DNA of 51,309 nucleotides from Clostridiales bacterium (lineage in GTDB: Bacteria; Bacillota; Clostridia; Oscillospirales; Oscillospiraceae), in assembly GCA_004553495.1 (NCBI GenBank), contig SFLE01000008.1, positions 1 through 51,309 on the forward strand, read 5' to 3'. Made by a program: the position numbers and the translations under genes. Shown here piece after piece: positions 31,322 to 41,266 of the stretch; the stretch's first letter is position 1, and every line of letters begins with the position of its first letter. The notes under the pieces were generated by a model. It saw only the letters and a list, made by a program, of their open reading frames with translations, ran no database searches and was not told the origin of the DNA.

Positions 31322-32599
31322 TCAGTCCTTTACGGGGGATATAACGCTCAGGGCGAGCCTGTCGGCTGCCATGAACGAGCTAAGGAAGCTCTCGCACTCC
31401 TCTATGCTTATGCTATCAAGTATGCTGAAGCTGTCGAGCGCGCAGTAGCCGCCGAAAACTCCGTCGACCAGTGCAAGGCAAATGTTGTCGAAATCCTCAA
31501 GACCACGCAGTCTTGAGCCGAAGGAGGAGTGCTTTGCAGCCTCAAACGCGGCTTTGTCAAGCCCGTTTTCCGAAACATTGCTTATCTCGCGCTTTATCTC
31601 TTCAAGAACTGCCTGCGGCTTGTTGCTCTCGCCGCCGAGGATTATCGTTGCGGTACCGGCGGCATAGTCTATCTCATAGTCGTAGTCGCGGTTGAGCGTG
31701 CCGTCGGAGTACAGGCGGTTGTAGAAATCGCCGGAGGTTCCGAACAGCGTGCGTATGGCAAGCTGGGCGGTGAGCTTCTGCCTTAAAAGCGCGTCGCCGT
31801 TCGGCGCGGGCTTTACCTTTGCGCCGATGAGAAACTGCGGCGCGGAGACCTCCATGAACTCTTCGTTATAGGTCTTTGCGGGCATATCGCTCTCGGCAGG
31901 ACCCATGTCCGCCTTGGGTATCTCGGCTCTGTCGCGCGGCAGCATTTCGTTTGCAATGTCAAATATGCGCTCGGGATCGCAGTCGGCGGCAACGCACAGC
32001 GTCATGTTCGACGGGGCATAGAATGCCTTGTGGCAGTTATAAAGCGTTTCCGCGGTGATCTCGGCGATGCTCTCTATGCTGCCTGCGACCTGATCGCGTA
32101 TCGGATTGTGCTCATAAAGCATGCGCATGAGCCGGTTATAAACTACATAGCCGGGGTTATCCTCGACCATGCATATCTCCTGACCGATTATGCCCTGCTC
32201 CTTGGCAACGGTCTCGTCCGTAAAATACGGAGTCGAGACGAATTTTAAGAGCATACGCAGGTTTTCCTCAAATCCGTCGGTGCAGTCAAAGTGATAGGCG
32301 GTCATGCCGCTGGAGGTAAAGGCGTTGGGCTGAGCGCCGTTTGCGGAGAGAATGCTAAGCGCATTGTCGCCGTTGGGCATATCAAACATCTTATGCTCGA
32401 GAAAATGCGCAACTCCCGCGGGGGTATCGTGCATCTGCCCGCCGAGGTAAAACCGCCTGTGCGCTCCGCCGTAGTTAGTTGCGAAAACGGCGTAAGCCAG
32501 CTTGAAGTCGGGCTTTGTGACAACATTTATCTGCAGCCCGTTGTGCAGCTGACCGGAATAGAGATCCTCGCCGATCTTTTCATATCTTTTATGCTTCAT
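31322..32599 (-). CDS. yfmH: M16-family zinc peptidase, YfmH-like
   Basis: This 425-residue protein has the inverted zinc motif HFLEHKMFD (HxxEH) at about residues 66-74, and a downstream E in the ENLRML-type segment, so it should be the catalytically competent member of an M16B pair. Bacillus subtilis YfmH and YfmF are reported to be needed for a late step of EF-P modification (5-aminopentanol); naming by that relationship is established knowledge, while the role here is inferred. Its start overlaps the end of the partner gene by 11 bases, and together the two likely form a heterodimer. Confidence 0.9.
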   Translation of the reverse strand: MKHKRYEKIGEDLYSGQLHNGLQINVVTKPDFKLAYAVFATNYGGAHRRFYLGGQMHDTPAGVAHFLEHKMFDMPNGDNALSILSANGAQPNAFTSSGMTAYHFDCTDGFEENLRMLLKFVSTPYFTDETVAKEQGIIGQEICMVEDNPGYVVYNRLMRMLYEHNPIRDQVAGSIESIAEITAETLYNCHKAFYAPSNMTLCVAADCDPERIFDIANEMLPRDRAEIPKADMGPAESDMPAKTYNEEFMEVSAPQFLIGAKVKPAPNGDALLRQKLTAQLAIRTLFGTSGDFYNRLYSDGTLNRDYDYEIDYAAGTATIILGGESNKPQAVLEEIKREISNVSENGLDKAAFEAAKHSSFGSRLRGLEDFDNICLALVDGVFGGYCALDSFSILDSISIEECESFLSSFMAADRLALSVISPVKD

Positions 32600-33887
32600 C
32601 CGAATTTACCTCCTCGCAGCCGCGCAAATAGTACACCGCATCCGGCACAACGCTGTTTGCAATCTCAACAACGCTGTCAAGCTCAACGCATTCTACTGCC
32701 GCGGCGAGCTCCGACGGGTCGAAATCCAGCCCGTCAATGGTGTTTGCAAGGTAGAAGCCCTCGAGACTGTACTGCGAGTCCATCATGGCGCGCAGATCCG
32801 AGGCAACGCTGCTTTTAGCTGCGTTGAGCTCCTCCTTCGTTACATCGCCCCTGCGAACGGCGTCGAGCTGAGCCTCTATCTCGGCCTTGGCGGCGTCGAA
32901 TTTGTCAAAATCAACGCCCGAGGAGACTATCATCAGCCCCTTGTGAGTGTCCAGCAATGAGCTTGCGTAATAGCAAAGCGACAGCTTTTCGCGCACATTC
33001 ATGAAAAGCTTTGAGGTGACGCTGCCGCCAAAAACGGCGTTGAAGGTGTAGAGCGCGGCAATATCCATATCGTCCATGCACTCGCCGAGACGGTAGCCCA
33101 TAACAAGCTGACCCTGTGCGACCGACAGCTCATCGGAAAAGCTGCGGACGCTTTCCTCGACCGCGTTCATGCGTATATCGGTGCCTATATCGTAATTGAT
33201 CTCGCCTCTGGGCATTCCGCTGAGTGCGTCGGACAGCACATCGGCGACCTTATCCGCGCTCAAGCTGCCGCAGTAGAATATCTCAACGGGGGAGGACATG
33301 ATGAGACTGCGATAGTGCTTTGTGAGCTTCTGATAGTGTATGCTCTCGACCGCGTCCTCGCTGCCGTAGCGGGAAACGGCAAAGGGCTCAAAGCAGCACA
33401 TCTGCTCGATGAGCCGCTGGAGCGAATATGCCCGCTTGTTATTGAGCTTGCTGAGTATCTCGTCCTTGAGCTTTTCCTTTTCGCTCTCGACATACTCCGG
33501 AAGCAGCAGCCCGCCCTTGGTCACCGGCGTTAGCAGCAGCTCGGCGGTGAGCCTTGCGGTGCTTTCAAAAACGCCGCTGCCTGCGGGAAGATATGCCTCG
33601 TCAACAAAGCTCGACAGAAAACCGATGCACTGTATCTCGCCTATCTTGCGAACGACGGGCTCAATATAGCTGCCGTAAAGCGAGTCAAGCTCGGAGGCTA
33701 ATGTGCGCATGTCGCTGTGATAACGGCTGCCTCGCCTGAGAACATAGGGGATGAGCGCGTTTAACGACGCAGTTTCCCTGTCAAGCTGAGTAAGCAGGCT
33801 GACGCTGAGACATCCGGTCTTGAACTTGTCACTGCGCAGAGCGGTGAGCCACACGCCGGGGAGCAGTTCTTTTCTGATGGTATCCAT
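32589..33887 (-). CDS. yfmF: M16-like peptidase partner without the zinc motif, YfmF-like
   Basis: The 432-residue M16-fold protein lacks an HxxEH motif where the partner has one (its sequence there reads LIPYVLRRGSRYH). It retains the C-terminal-half features VVFGGS-like NAVFGGSVTSKLFMNVREKL and the substrate-binding region. Such non-catalytic partners pair with an active M16B subunit, as in YfmF/YfmH. The start ATG has AGGAGG eight bases upstream; a second ATG five bases earlier is out of frame. It is first in the operon yfmF-yfmH-lgt-coiled-coil gene-nitroreductase. Confidence 0.9.
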   Translation of the reverse strand: MDTIRKELLPGVWLTALRSDKFKTGCLSVSLLTQLDRETASLNALIPYVLRRGSRYHSDMRTLASELDSLYGSYIEPVVRKIGEIQCIGFLSSFVDEAYLPAGSGVFESTARLTAELLLTPVTKGGLLLPEYVESEKEKLKDEILSKLNNKRAYSLQRLIEQMCCFEPFAVSRYGSEDAVESIHYQKLTKHYRSLIMSSPVEIFYCGSLSADKVADVLSDALSGMPRGEINYDIGTDIRMNAVEESVRSFSDELSVAQGQLVMGYRLGECMDDMDIAALYTFNAVFGGSVTSKLFMNVREKLSLCYYASSLLDTHKGLMIVSSGVDFDKFDAAKAEIEAQLDAVRRGDVTKEELNAAKSSVASDLRAMMDSQYSLEGFYLANTIDGLDFDPSELAAAVECVELDSVVEIANSVVPDAVYYLRGCEEVNSDEA

Positions 33888-33932
33888 GGCATGACCTCCT
33901 TGGACTTATAATAAATCAGTATATCACACTTT

Positions 33933-36900
33933 TCATGCATATGGTATACCTTTTCCGTCGTATTTTTCGCCGTCGACAAATATGGTGCCGCCTATGATTA
34001 TCTCGTGCGCTTTGCCGCCGACAGGGCGCCAGCTCACGCGGCACTCGGGAAAGCCGTCGGGCAGGCTCGGACGGATATACAGTGCCCCGTGCCATAGCTT
34101 CAGACCGAGCAGCTCCTCGCAGAAAACGCGGAAATACCATCCCGATGAGCCGGTGTACCATGTCCATCCCGCCTCGCCGATATGAAATGCGCAGGTGTAA
34201 ACATCGGCTGCGATAACAAACGGCTCTGCAAGATAGCGGCTGAGATCGTGACACTCCGGCAGGATGGCGCGCAGTATAGCCCAGCCGTCGTTTTCGCGCG
34301 AACGCCTGAAGCACGCCATAGCAAGCCACAGCGCGGCATGGGTGTACTGCCCTCCGTTTTCGCGGAAGCCCGGACCGTAGCTGCGGATATACCCTGGATC
34401 GCGTCCACTGCCGGAAAACGGAGGGTCAAAGAGCTTGACTATGCCATTTTCGCGATCAAACAGCAGCCTTAGCGCGCTGTCAAGGGCAATGTCTGCGCGT
34501 GTGTTCTGCGCATCGGCGCAGAAGCATGCCCAGCTCTGCACGATGGAGTCTATGCGGCAGCAATCGCTTGAATGCGAGCCGAGCTTTTCGCCGTCGGGCC
34601 AGTAGCCGCGCAGATACCACTGACCGTCCCATGCGGCGTCAGCCGCTTTTCCGGCTTTGACGGCGAGGGTGCGGAAGACCTCGGCATCTGGTTTACATAA
34701 TACTGACAACAGCTCGGAAAACCGTCTTACGCAGCAGGCGAAGAACCATGTCAGCCAAACGCTTTCGCCGCCTATGCCGTTCATGCCGTCGTTCCAGTCG
34801 CCGCTGCCGAAATACAGCAGACCGTGCGGACCCTTTCCACGCGATATGCAGCAGTCTATAGCGCGTCGGGCATGGTCTATAGTGCTCTCCGCGCAGGCGG
34901 ACAGCATGGGTGTTTCATATCTGTCTGCATCAAAGACTTCAAGCGGTTTTGAGTTTACATAATATTCAGATAAATCGCAGATAGAGTAATCGCCAGTCTT
35001 TTCGGTGTACTCGCACAGAGCCCACACGAGCCATAAAAGATCGTCCGAACAGTGCGTTCGCACGCCCTTGTCGCCGCTGGCGGAGCGGTGCCACCAATGC
35101 ATGACATCGCCCTCGAGGTACTGGTGCTTGCAGCAGTCGAGTATCTGCATTTTAGCGATCGAGGGATCTATGAGAATGAGGTTTACGGCATCCTGAAGCT
35201 GATCGCGGAAGCCGATCGCGCCGCCGCTCTGGTACATGGAGCACCGCCCCATCAGCCTGCAGGCAAGCGTTTGATAAACCGCCCAGCCGCTCATATAGCG
35301 GTCGCTGATTCCGGTGCCGTACAGCGTGAGCGCATGGACAACTCTCCGCCAATGCGCCTTCGCCGCCTCAAGCGCGGAAAACGCCTCGTTAGGTTTACAT
35401 AATTTAATAAGCTCATCTTCCGAGCAGCAGCCGCACACCAGCACCGTGACCGGTTGGAACTCATATCGCGCAGCGAATACGGGATAGCTGAGCTTCTCCG
35501 TGCGCGAGTCAAATTCCCCATGGATATAAGAAAAAAGATCGCAGGTCCACCCAAGCGCGGGCGCAGAGCACATTGCGGAAAACCACAGCCCGTCTATGGG
35601 CGAGCGGCTGCTGGTCGCCGTGAATATCGAGTTAACATAATTTGCAGATACGGCGGTATAGTCATTGTCGTTATCCGAGAGCAGAAGCTCGCTTTTCCAC
35701 TCGAGACTGCCGGTCTGCTGCCCGAAAAGCTCGATTATCATAACGCGCGCATCCGCATCCGGCGGTATAAACGCCGTGCACCTCGTGCCGCTGTTTCCGA
35801 AGCTCTTTTCCCAAACCGCAAAACCGAAGCCGAACTTCACGCGGCACGCGGCTCCGTCATTTGCAGCGAACAGACTGTAGCGCCCGCTGTCGGTGATATA
35901 TTCAAGGCTCTCCGGCCCGTTTACTGCCGATGGATCGTTCACCCACGGCGTAATACGCATCTCGCGTGCGTTTTTGTACCACATATTGCCCATGCCGGTG
36001 TCGGCTGCAATGTAGCCGAACCTACCGTTCGTGAGCATATTACTCCATGCTCTGGCGGGCAGACCTCGGTTTACATAAAACATGAAGCTACCGTCGGTGT
36101 CATACTCGAATTTCGGCTGGTAACTGCCGCCGCGTCCACCGGTGTCCGGAAGCAGCGGAGCCGAGGCAAATGTGCGGCTTTCGGTTTCCTCGCCGACGGT
36201 GTATGCCGCGGCTGAGCTTATCACCGGCAGTGCCTCCGTGGACAGTATCCGAACGCCGCCGTGAGCACCTATGAGCGCTTCCAGCCCGTGAGCCGATAGT
36301 ATATCGCGCACCTTACTGTACACCGGACGGCGGTATTCGCCGCCCTCATCGGTTATGAACACGAGATCGGCGTACACGCCGCAGCTCCTTATAAGGCAAA
36401 ACTGCCGCGTTACCGTTTCAACATCCTCGTCGCCCGAGCAGCAGATGATCGGCATATCGCCCGAAATGCCGTATCGCCAGAGCGCGCTTTTGGCGGGGAA
36501 GGGCTTTGCCGCGCTTATAAACCTCAGCCTTGAAAGCATTTGCATCGCCCCGTCAACATCCTTTGCGCTCATGCGCGTTATGCCCGCGCAGGCAGAAACC
36601 ATTGCCCCGTATTCGGCAGGACCTATGGCGAGCATATGCTGCACGCCGGAGTAAGCCTCCTCGGGTGTCGAGCCGACGCATACGGCAAAGCGCAGGCTCA
36701 TCCGTTCGCCGCGTCTCAGCGATATATTCACCGCCGCGCGCACGAACGGCTCTGAGAGGTAGCCATCGTCGGCGATCCTGCCGGCGCGCGCAGTCATGGT
36801 CTTATCGCAGCTAATGCACAGCCACGCGTCATTCTGCCTGCCGCGCGGCAGACGGTGCAGCATAAGGCAGTTGCCGTCTGTTTTAGCCTCAATGCCGAGC

Positions 36901-39900
36901 CGCCAGTATGCGGGATGGTTTACATAATCACAAGCATCGGCAAGCACAGGCTCAAAGGACAGCTCTATTGCGGCATCCTCAATATTATTTTTCGCAAACA
37001 GCTCAACAAGACGCACCTCGCCGTTGTCCGCGCCGGAGACGGCTATGCCGCTGCGCGCGGTAAAGTCATCGTATACACAGGAAAATGTGCATGAAATCTC
37101 CGAAAACTCCCACATGAACGGAACCTTGCTCGTAGGATCGGGCAGCAGTGACAGCCTTTCATTTCCGCGGAGCATATTGAGCGAAACGCCTTGACCGCCG
37201 CCGAGCTGCTTAAACGGCGCGCGGTATACGAGCATTTCGGCGCAGCTTGAGCTGCTTATGCCGCTCTCGGTTAACATAATATTATAGATGCCGTTTGACA
37301 GCACTGTGCACTCCGGCTGAACGAAGTTCACATCCGAGCCGCGCTTTTCCCATTGTAAGCTCTCGCCCTTACGCGGCTTTTCGCTCTCGCTTTCGCTCAG
37401 GGGGAGCACCGCGGAGCTGAGCGGAACCTTTTCCTCGAGCAGGCTGCGGTATGCCGACATTTCCGGCTGCTGCATGAAATAGCCCTGTATGCAGGAGCCT
37501 GAAACAAGATTTGTTACGGCGATCATGCTCATGCCGAGGTGGTGAGCCATGTAGCAGAGAACCTTCTCGCCGTCGGAGCTGCGGCAGCGCGAGGGTGTGA
37601 AATCTACAGCCTCAATAAAGCCGAAGCGCGACCTCAGGTTTTCCTTTTCCATGCGCCTGAGATCGGCAATGGCGCTTTTGGGCTCAACGATGAGCGCAAG
37701 AAACGCAGCGTAAGGCGCTATGACCAGCTCGCTGTCCTGACCGCGCTTGAGCGCAAGATGCGCACAGCCGTGGGCTTTGTAGCGGTAATTCAGCGCGGGG
37801 TCGAGCGAGAAAAACGCGCTTTCGGAAATTCCCCAGAGTCCGGTGTGGCTGCGCCGCTGCTTCTGAACGAAAAGGCAGTACTTTGCCGTTTCATACAGCA
37901 GACTGTCCGGCATGAGCGGCAGAAACAGCTCCGGCATGAGGTATTCAAACATTGTGCCAGTCCAGCTTGCCATGCCGCGATAGCCCGCCATGCTGCGCTC
38001 GACGCGGGCAAGCCTGCGCCAGTGACGGCGGGGAACATCGCCCTTGGCTATCGCAATGTAGCTCGTCAGGCGCGCCTCGCTTGCCATGAGGTCGTAAAGT
38101 CCGGACGATGCCGCACCCTTTTCAAGGTCTATGCCGATGTGGAAAAGCCCGCGCTGCTCATTGTAGAAGATGGAAAAATCCATGGGTGACATCAGTCGCT
38201 GCACGCGCTCGGAAAGCTCATGCAGTCCGATTTCGGAAAGTCCGTTTTTAAGCGCCGTAAGGCAGGCGTACAGGTTGCCGCAGTCAACGGTGGAGAGGTA
38301 TTTCGGCTCAAGCGGACGCAGCGTGCGCGTGTCGTACCAGTTGCAGAGATGCCCTGCATATTTCGGCACTTTTTCGAGCGTTTCCAGCATGTTTCCGACA
38401 AAGCGCTCAAGCTCTGTCTCGCTTATGAAGCCAAGCTTATGGGTACACAGCGCCGAAACGAGCGCAAGCCCGATATTCGTCGGCGAGGTGCGGTGGGCAA
38501 TACCCACCGGCGGCTGCTGCTGAAAATTATCCGGCGGCAGGAAATTATCCTGCTCCGTGCACATGACAGCAAAATAGCCCCATATTTCGCGTGCGCAGCC
38601 GAGAAGATACTGCCTGTCGTCCGCAGGCAGCTCACGCGCGGGCTTTGAGGGCAGCGCGAGCGATACCGCCGCGATAGGCGCCAGCAGCCACATAAGCCCC
38701 ACGGTTTTTGCGAATATGTCAGGCGCAAACACGATGAGCAGCACCCCCGCAGCGGGAGCCAGCCACATATTTTTATAGTAGGCCGCGGGCCCGTGCTTTT
38801 TCTTTTCGCCCTGCGCCGCCGTTTCCCATTCGAGCAGACTTTTGCCGCTTATGAGCATCCGCCACAGCGCGGTCGCAGCTGCCGAAACGCATATCCACGC
38901 CTCATACGGCAGAAACCACAGCCTGAATGCCGTCTGCACAACGGATCTTCCGATGCCGGACAAAACGCGGCTGTGATACCTCGCCGACAGCACCTCCGGC
39001 TTCTGTGACGCAAGCTCGGCAAGCGATATCAGCAGTCCGGACGCGAGCGCTATAAGCGCCGCCCACGCAGCGACCATCAGTCCCGCCGCCTTGAACATGA
39101 GCCCCGCGAATATCGCGGCAAAGGTCGCAGGCGCTATAAGGCTGCGGCGCAGCGAGTCAAACAGCTTCCACCGCTCAATGTCGGGCAGGGGCGACGCTCC
39201 GTCAAATATCCACGCCGAGTTCTGCCAGTCGCCGCGTATCCAACGGTGACTGCGCCGGTAATAGGCCAGCGGGGAGGAGGGGAAATCGTCGGAAAACTCG
39301 ACATCGCTCATGTATCCTCCGCGCATATAAGCCCCCTCAAGGGCATCGTGCGAGAGCACGCGGCCGTCGGGAATGTGCGCGCGCGTCACCGCAAGCAGCA
39401 CGCGGGCATCCATTATCCCCTTGCCGGAAAATCCGCCGCGGTCGAACAGGTCCATGTTCACCTCGCCGCACAGCGAGCTGTAGGGCTCGGTGCCGCCTAT
39501 GCCGGCGAATATGCGCGAAAAATCCGTCGCAGCGGCGGAATGAAGCGAAACGCACATGCGCGGATGTATAAGTCCGTGACCGGATATAACGCTCATGGTC
39601 TCCGTATCAAGCACCGGTGCGTTCAGAGGGTGCAGCATAGCGCCGATAAGCTCGGCTATCGAGTCCGGCGAGGGAACCGTGTCGCTGTCGAGCGTTACTA
39701 TGAATTTCGTGCCGGAAAGAGCCTGAGCTCCGCCGGAGCGGACGGTCAGACTGCTTTCCCCGCCGCATAAAAGCTCGGCGAGCGCAAGTATCGCGCCGCG
39801 CTTTCGCTCTCTGCCGGAGTATTTGCCGCGGCCGGCATCCTCGACCCTCGCACGGGTGAAAAGATAAAAGCCGCCGGAATACTTTGCGTTGAGCTCGTCA

Positions 39901-41117
39901 ATGGCGGCGGCAGCCGAGGCTATTATTTTCTCATCCTCGGGAGACTCCGGAGCGTCCGCCTCTGGGAGGTCGGCAAGTATGCCGAAGGTAAGGTTTTTTC
40001 CGCAGCTGCGGTTTGCAAGGTAGTATTCCTCAAGCTTTTTGGCAAATTTGCGCCCGCTGTCCCCGCTGCCGAGCAGTGCCGAGATCACGCATATGGTCCT
40101 GCCCTTGTCGGGAACGCCGGCGGAAACATCCAGCCTCGGCAGTCTGCGCGGCGGGACCGATGACAGCAGAATATAATCCAGCAGCGTTTTCGTAAGCTCC
40201 GATAACGGCAGCAGCAGAAGCAGCGCGGCTGCCGCGCTGTGGGATAAAAACCCGCACAGCAGCGATAAAAACAATGTCAGCAGCACATTTGCCGCAATGT
40301 AATATGCCCCCGACCTGCGCGTATCACCGGTTTTGAAAAGCTTATTGCCTATATGCCGCGCATCACCCTCAGCCTTTTGGCACTCGGAGAGTATGCTCCG
40401 CGCCATCGCGTCCTCGGCAGTGCCGTTTTTCTTCGCAAGCTCTGCAAGCCTTATGCGGTACTGCGCGCGGCTCTGCTCGTCCATGTGCGGATAAACGCCT
40501 GACGGGTCTGCCATGAATATCTTTTCTACCGTGTCCGAGCGCTCTATGATGCTCTGCCATTGGAGCCCCGATATAAGCCGCAGCGATGTAAAAACCGCCG
40601 CAAATTTATCCGTCAGCCCGTCGGGCTCCGCGCTTTGGCGCAGCTTTGAGCACAGCTCGGCAAGCTCGCGTACAAGCTCCGAACGCAAAACGGCAGGGAA
40701 CAGGCACAGCTCCTCGTGCGGGAGCGCCGCAATGCTTTGCGCGCCGCGCAGATACTCTATTATCGAGTCCTCGCTTATGCTCAGCCCGCAGGCATGGAGC
40801 ATATCCCGAGACATGCAGACGAGGATGATGCCGTCGTCACCGGCGCGCAGCCTGCGGCACCGGTCGAGCCCGCCGAACGCGCTTTTAGCCTCGCGCACCG
40901 CGATGTACCGGTTATCCAAAAGCCATTGGCAGGCAGCCGGTATGCTTGCCTTAGAGCCGAACCGCCCTTCTATGAGCCGGTACACGGAGTTTATCTCCGA
41001 AATGTTTTTTCTAAGCGGCGTTTTTATATCGCTGCACGGTCGCAGACCGGTGGGCTTGCACAGGCGCGCACAGCTTGCCGCGCGGTCAAAAAGCGTGCCG
41101 TTATTTTTGCTGTCCAT
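33933..41117 (-). CDS. NdvB-like membrane glycosyltransferase/glycoside phosphorylase (GT84-glucoamylase-GH94)
   Basis: This is a 2,394-residue multidomain protein. An N-terminal cytoplasmic region (about 1-270) precedes two transmembrane helices (about 275-320). A GT-2-like/GT84 glycosyltransferase follows with FIVTLDSDTVPSP (about 476) and the downstream RRSHRWIRGDWQN segment. More transmembrane helices lie at about 670-840. Next is a glucoamylase-like domain (about 860-1240, with RTSPTNIGLALVSAL), then beta-sandwich carbohydrate-binding regions. The C-terminal GH94 (alpha/alpha)6 domain carries the catalytic acid in GSGDWNDGMNGIG (about 2110). This architecture is that of cyclic beta-1,2-glucan synthase NdvB, somewhat shorter than the usual 2,800 residues. 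The product in this Firmicute is inferred to be a beta-1,2-glucan-like polymer or ring, not proven. The gene carries seven copies of an AT-rich word. Confidence 0.9.
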   Translation of the reverse strand: MDSKNNGTLFDRAASCARLCKPTGLRPCSDIKTPLRKNISEINSVYRLIEGRFGSKASIPAACQWLLDNRYIAVREAKSAFGGLDRCRRLRAGDDGIILVCMSRDMLHACGLSISEDSIIEYLRGAQSIAALPHEELCLFPAVLRSELVRELAELCSKLRQSAEPDGLTDKFAAVFTSLRLISGLQWQSIIERSDTVEKIFMADPSGVYPHMDEQSRAQYRIRLAELAKKNGTAEDAMARSILSECQKAEGDARHIGNKLFKTGDTRRSGAYYIAANVLLTLFLSLLCGFLSHSAAAALLLLLPLSELTKTLLDYILLSSVPPRRLPRLDVSAGVPDKGRTICVISALLGSGDSGRKFAKKLEEYYLANRSCGKNLTFGILADLPEADAPESPEDEKIIASAAAAIDELNAKYSGGFYLFTRARVEDAGRGKYSGRERKRGAILALAELLCGGESSLTVRSGGAQALSGTKFIVTLDSDTVPSPDSIAELIGAMLHPLNAPVLDTETMSVISGHGLIHPRMCVSLHSAAATDFSRIFAGIGGTEPYSSLCGEVNMDLFDRGGFSGKGIMDARVLLAVTRAHIPDGRVLSHDALEGAYMRGGYMSDVEFSDDFPSSPLAYYRRSHRWIRGDWQNSAWIFDGASPLPDIERWKLFDSLRRSLIAPATFAAIFAGLMFKAAGLMVAAWAALIALASGLLISLAELASQKPEVLSARYHSRVLSGIGRSVVQTAFRLWFLPYEAWICVSAAATALWRMLISGKSLLEWETAAQGEKKKHGPAAYYKNMWLAPAAGVLLIVFAPDIFAKTVGLMWLLAPIAAVSLALPSKPARELPADDRQYLLGCAREIWGYFAVMCTEQDNFLPPDNFQQQPPVGIAHRTSPTNIGLALVSALCTHKLGFISETELERFVGNMLETLEKVPKYAGHLCNWYDTRTLRPLEPKYLSTVDCGNLYACLTALKNGLSEIGLHELSERVQRLMSPMDFSIFYNEQRGLFHIGIDLEKGAASSGLYDLMASEARLTSYIAIAKGDVPRRHWRRLARVERSMAGYRGMASWTGTMFEYLMPELFLPLMPDSLLYETAKYCLFVQKQRRSHTGLWGISESAFFSLDPALNYRYKAHGCAHLALKRGQDSELVIAPYAAFLALIVEPKSAIADLRRMEKENLRSRFGFIEAVDFTPSRCRSSDGEKVLCYMAHHLGMSMIAVTNLVSGSCIQGYFMQQPEMSAYRSLLEEKVPLSSAVLPLSESESEKPRKGESLQWEKRGSDVNFVQPECTVLSNGIYNIMLTESGISSSSCAEMLVYRAPFKQLGGGQGVSLNMLRGNERLSLLPDPTSKVPFMWEFSEISCTFSCVYDDFTARSGIAVSGADNGEVRLVELFAKNNIEDAAIELSFEPVLADACDYVNHPAYWRLGIEAKTDGNCLMLHRLPRGRQNDAWLCISCDKTMTARAGRIADDGYLSEPFVRAAVNISLRRGERMSLRFAVCVGSTPEEAYSGVQHMLAIGPAEYGAMVSACAGITRMSAKDVDGAMQMLSRLRFISAAKPFPAKSALWRYGISGDMPIICCSGDEDVETVTRQFCLIRSCGVYADLVFITDEGGEYRRPVYSKVRDILSAHGLEALIGAHGGVRILSTEALPVISSAAAYTVGEETESRTFASAPLLPDTGGRGGSYQPKFEYDTDGSFMFYVNRGLPARAWSNMLTNGRFGYIAADTGMGNMWYKNAREMRITPWVNDPSAVNGPESLEYITDSGRYSLFAANDGAACRVKFGFGFAVWEKSFGNSGTRCTAFIPPDADARVMIIELFGQQTGSLEWKSELLLSDNDNDYTAVSANYVNSIFTATSSRSPIDGLWFSAMCSAPALGWTCDLFSYIHGEFDSRTEKLSYPVFAARYEFQPVTVLVCGCCSEDELIKLCKPNEAFSALEAAKAHWRRVVHALTLYGTGISDRYMSGWAVYQTLACRLMGRCSMYQSGGAIGFRDQLQDAVNLILIDPSIAKMQILDCCKHQYLEGDVMHWWHRSASGDKGVRTHCSDDLLWLVWALCEYTEKTGDYSICDLSEYYVNSKPLEVFDADRYETPMLSACAESTIDHARRAIDCCISRGKGPHGLLYFGSGDWNDGMNGIGGESVWLTWFFACCVRRFSELLSVLCKPDAEVFRTLAVKAGKAADAAWDGQWYLRGYWPDGEKLGSHSSDCCRIDSIVQSWACFCADAQNTRADIALDSALRLLFDRENGIVKLFDPPFSGSGRDPGYIRSYGPGFRENGGQYTHAALWLAMACFRRSRENDGWAILRAILPECHDLSRYLAEPFVIAADVYTCAFHIGEAGWTWYTGSSGWYFRVFCEELLGLKLWHGALYIRPSLPDGFPECRVSWRPVGGKAHEIIIGGTIFVDGEKYDGKGIPYA
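34691..37279 (-). repeat. Seven dispersed same-orientation copies of TTATGTWAACY inside the NdvB-like gene
   Basis: On the minus (coding) strand TTATGTAAAC occurs at complements of 34691-34700, 34953-34962, 35393-35402, 36069-36078 and 36918-36927; TTATGTTAAC occurs at 35631-35640 and 37270-37279. All are followed by C or T and preceded mostly by A/T. They fall in all three codon phases, encoding LCK (two), YVN (four) and IMLT (one), so protein conservation does not explain them. The surrounding gene is GC-rich. Confidence 0.85.
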
Positions 41118-41202
41118 AAAGCTCTCCTTAGCTCATATTAATGCAATAAGTTTTACCATAAATGTAAGGATATATTCGCGGCACGGTGACAAGAAAAAAT
41201 AC

Positions 41203-41231
41203 TTGACAGGCGTGGCGGGCGATGCTATACT
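41203..41231 (+). promoter_or_regulatory. Strong sigma-A-type promoter for ylxM-ffh
   Basis: A perfect TTGACA at 41203-41208 and TATACT at 41226-41231 are separated by exactly 17 bases, about 30 bases before the ylxM start. It is divergent from the NdvB-like gene. Confidence 0.85.
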
Positions 41232-41266
41232 CTGTAAAGTGAATTGCGTTTACAGGGAGGTGCGCC

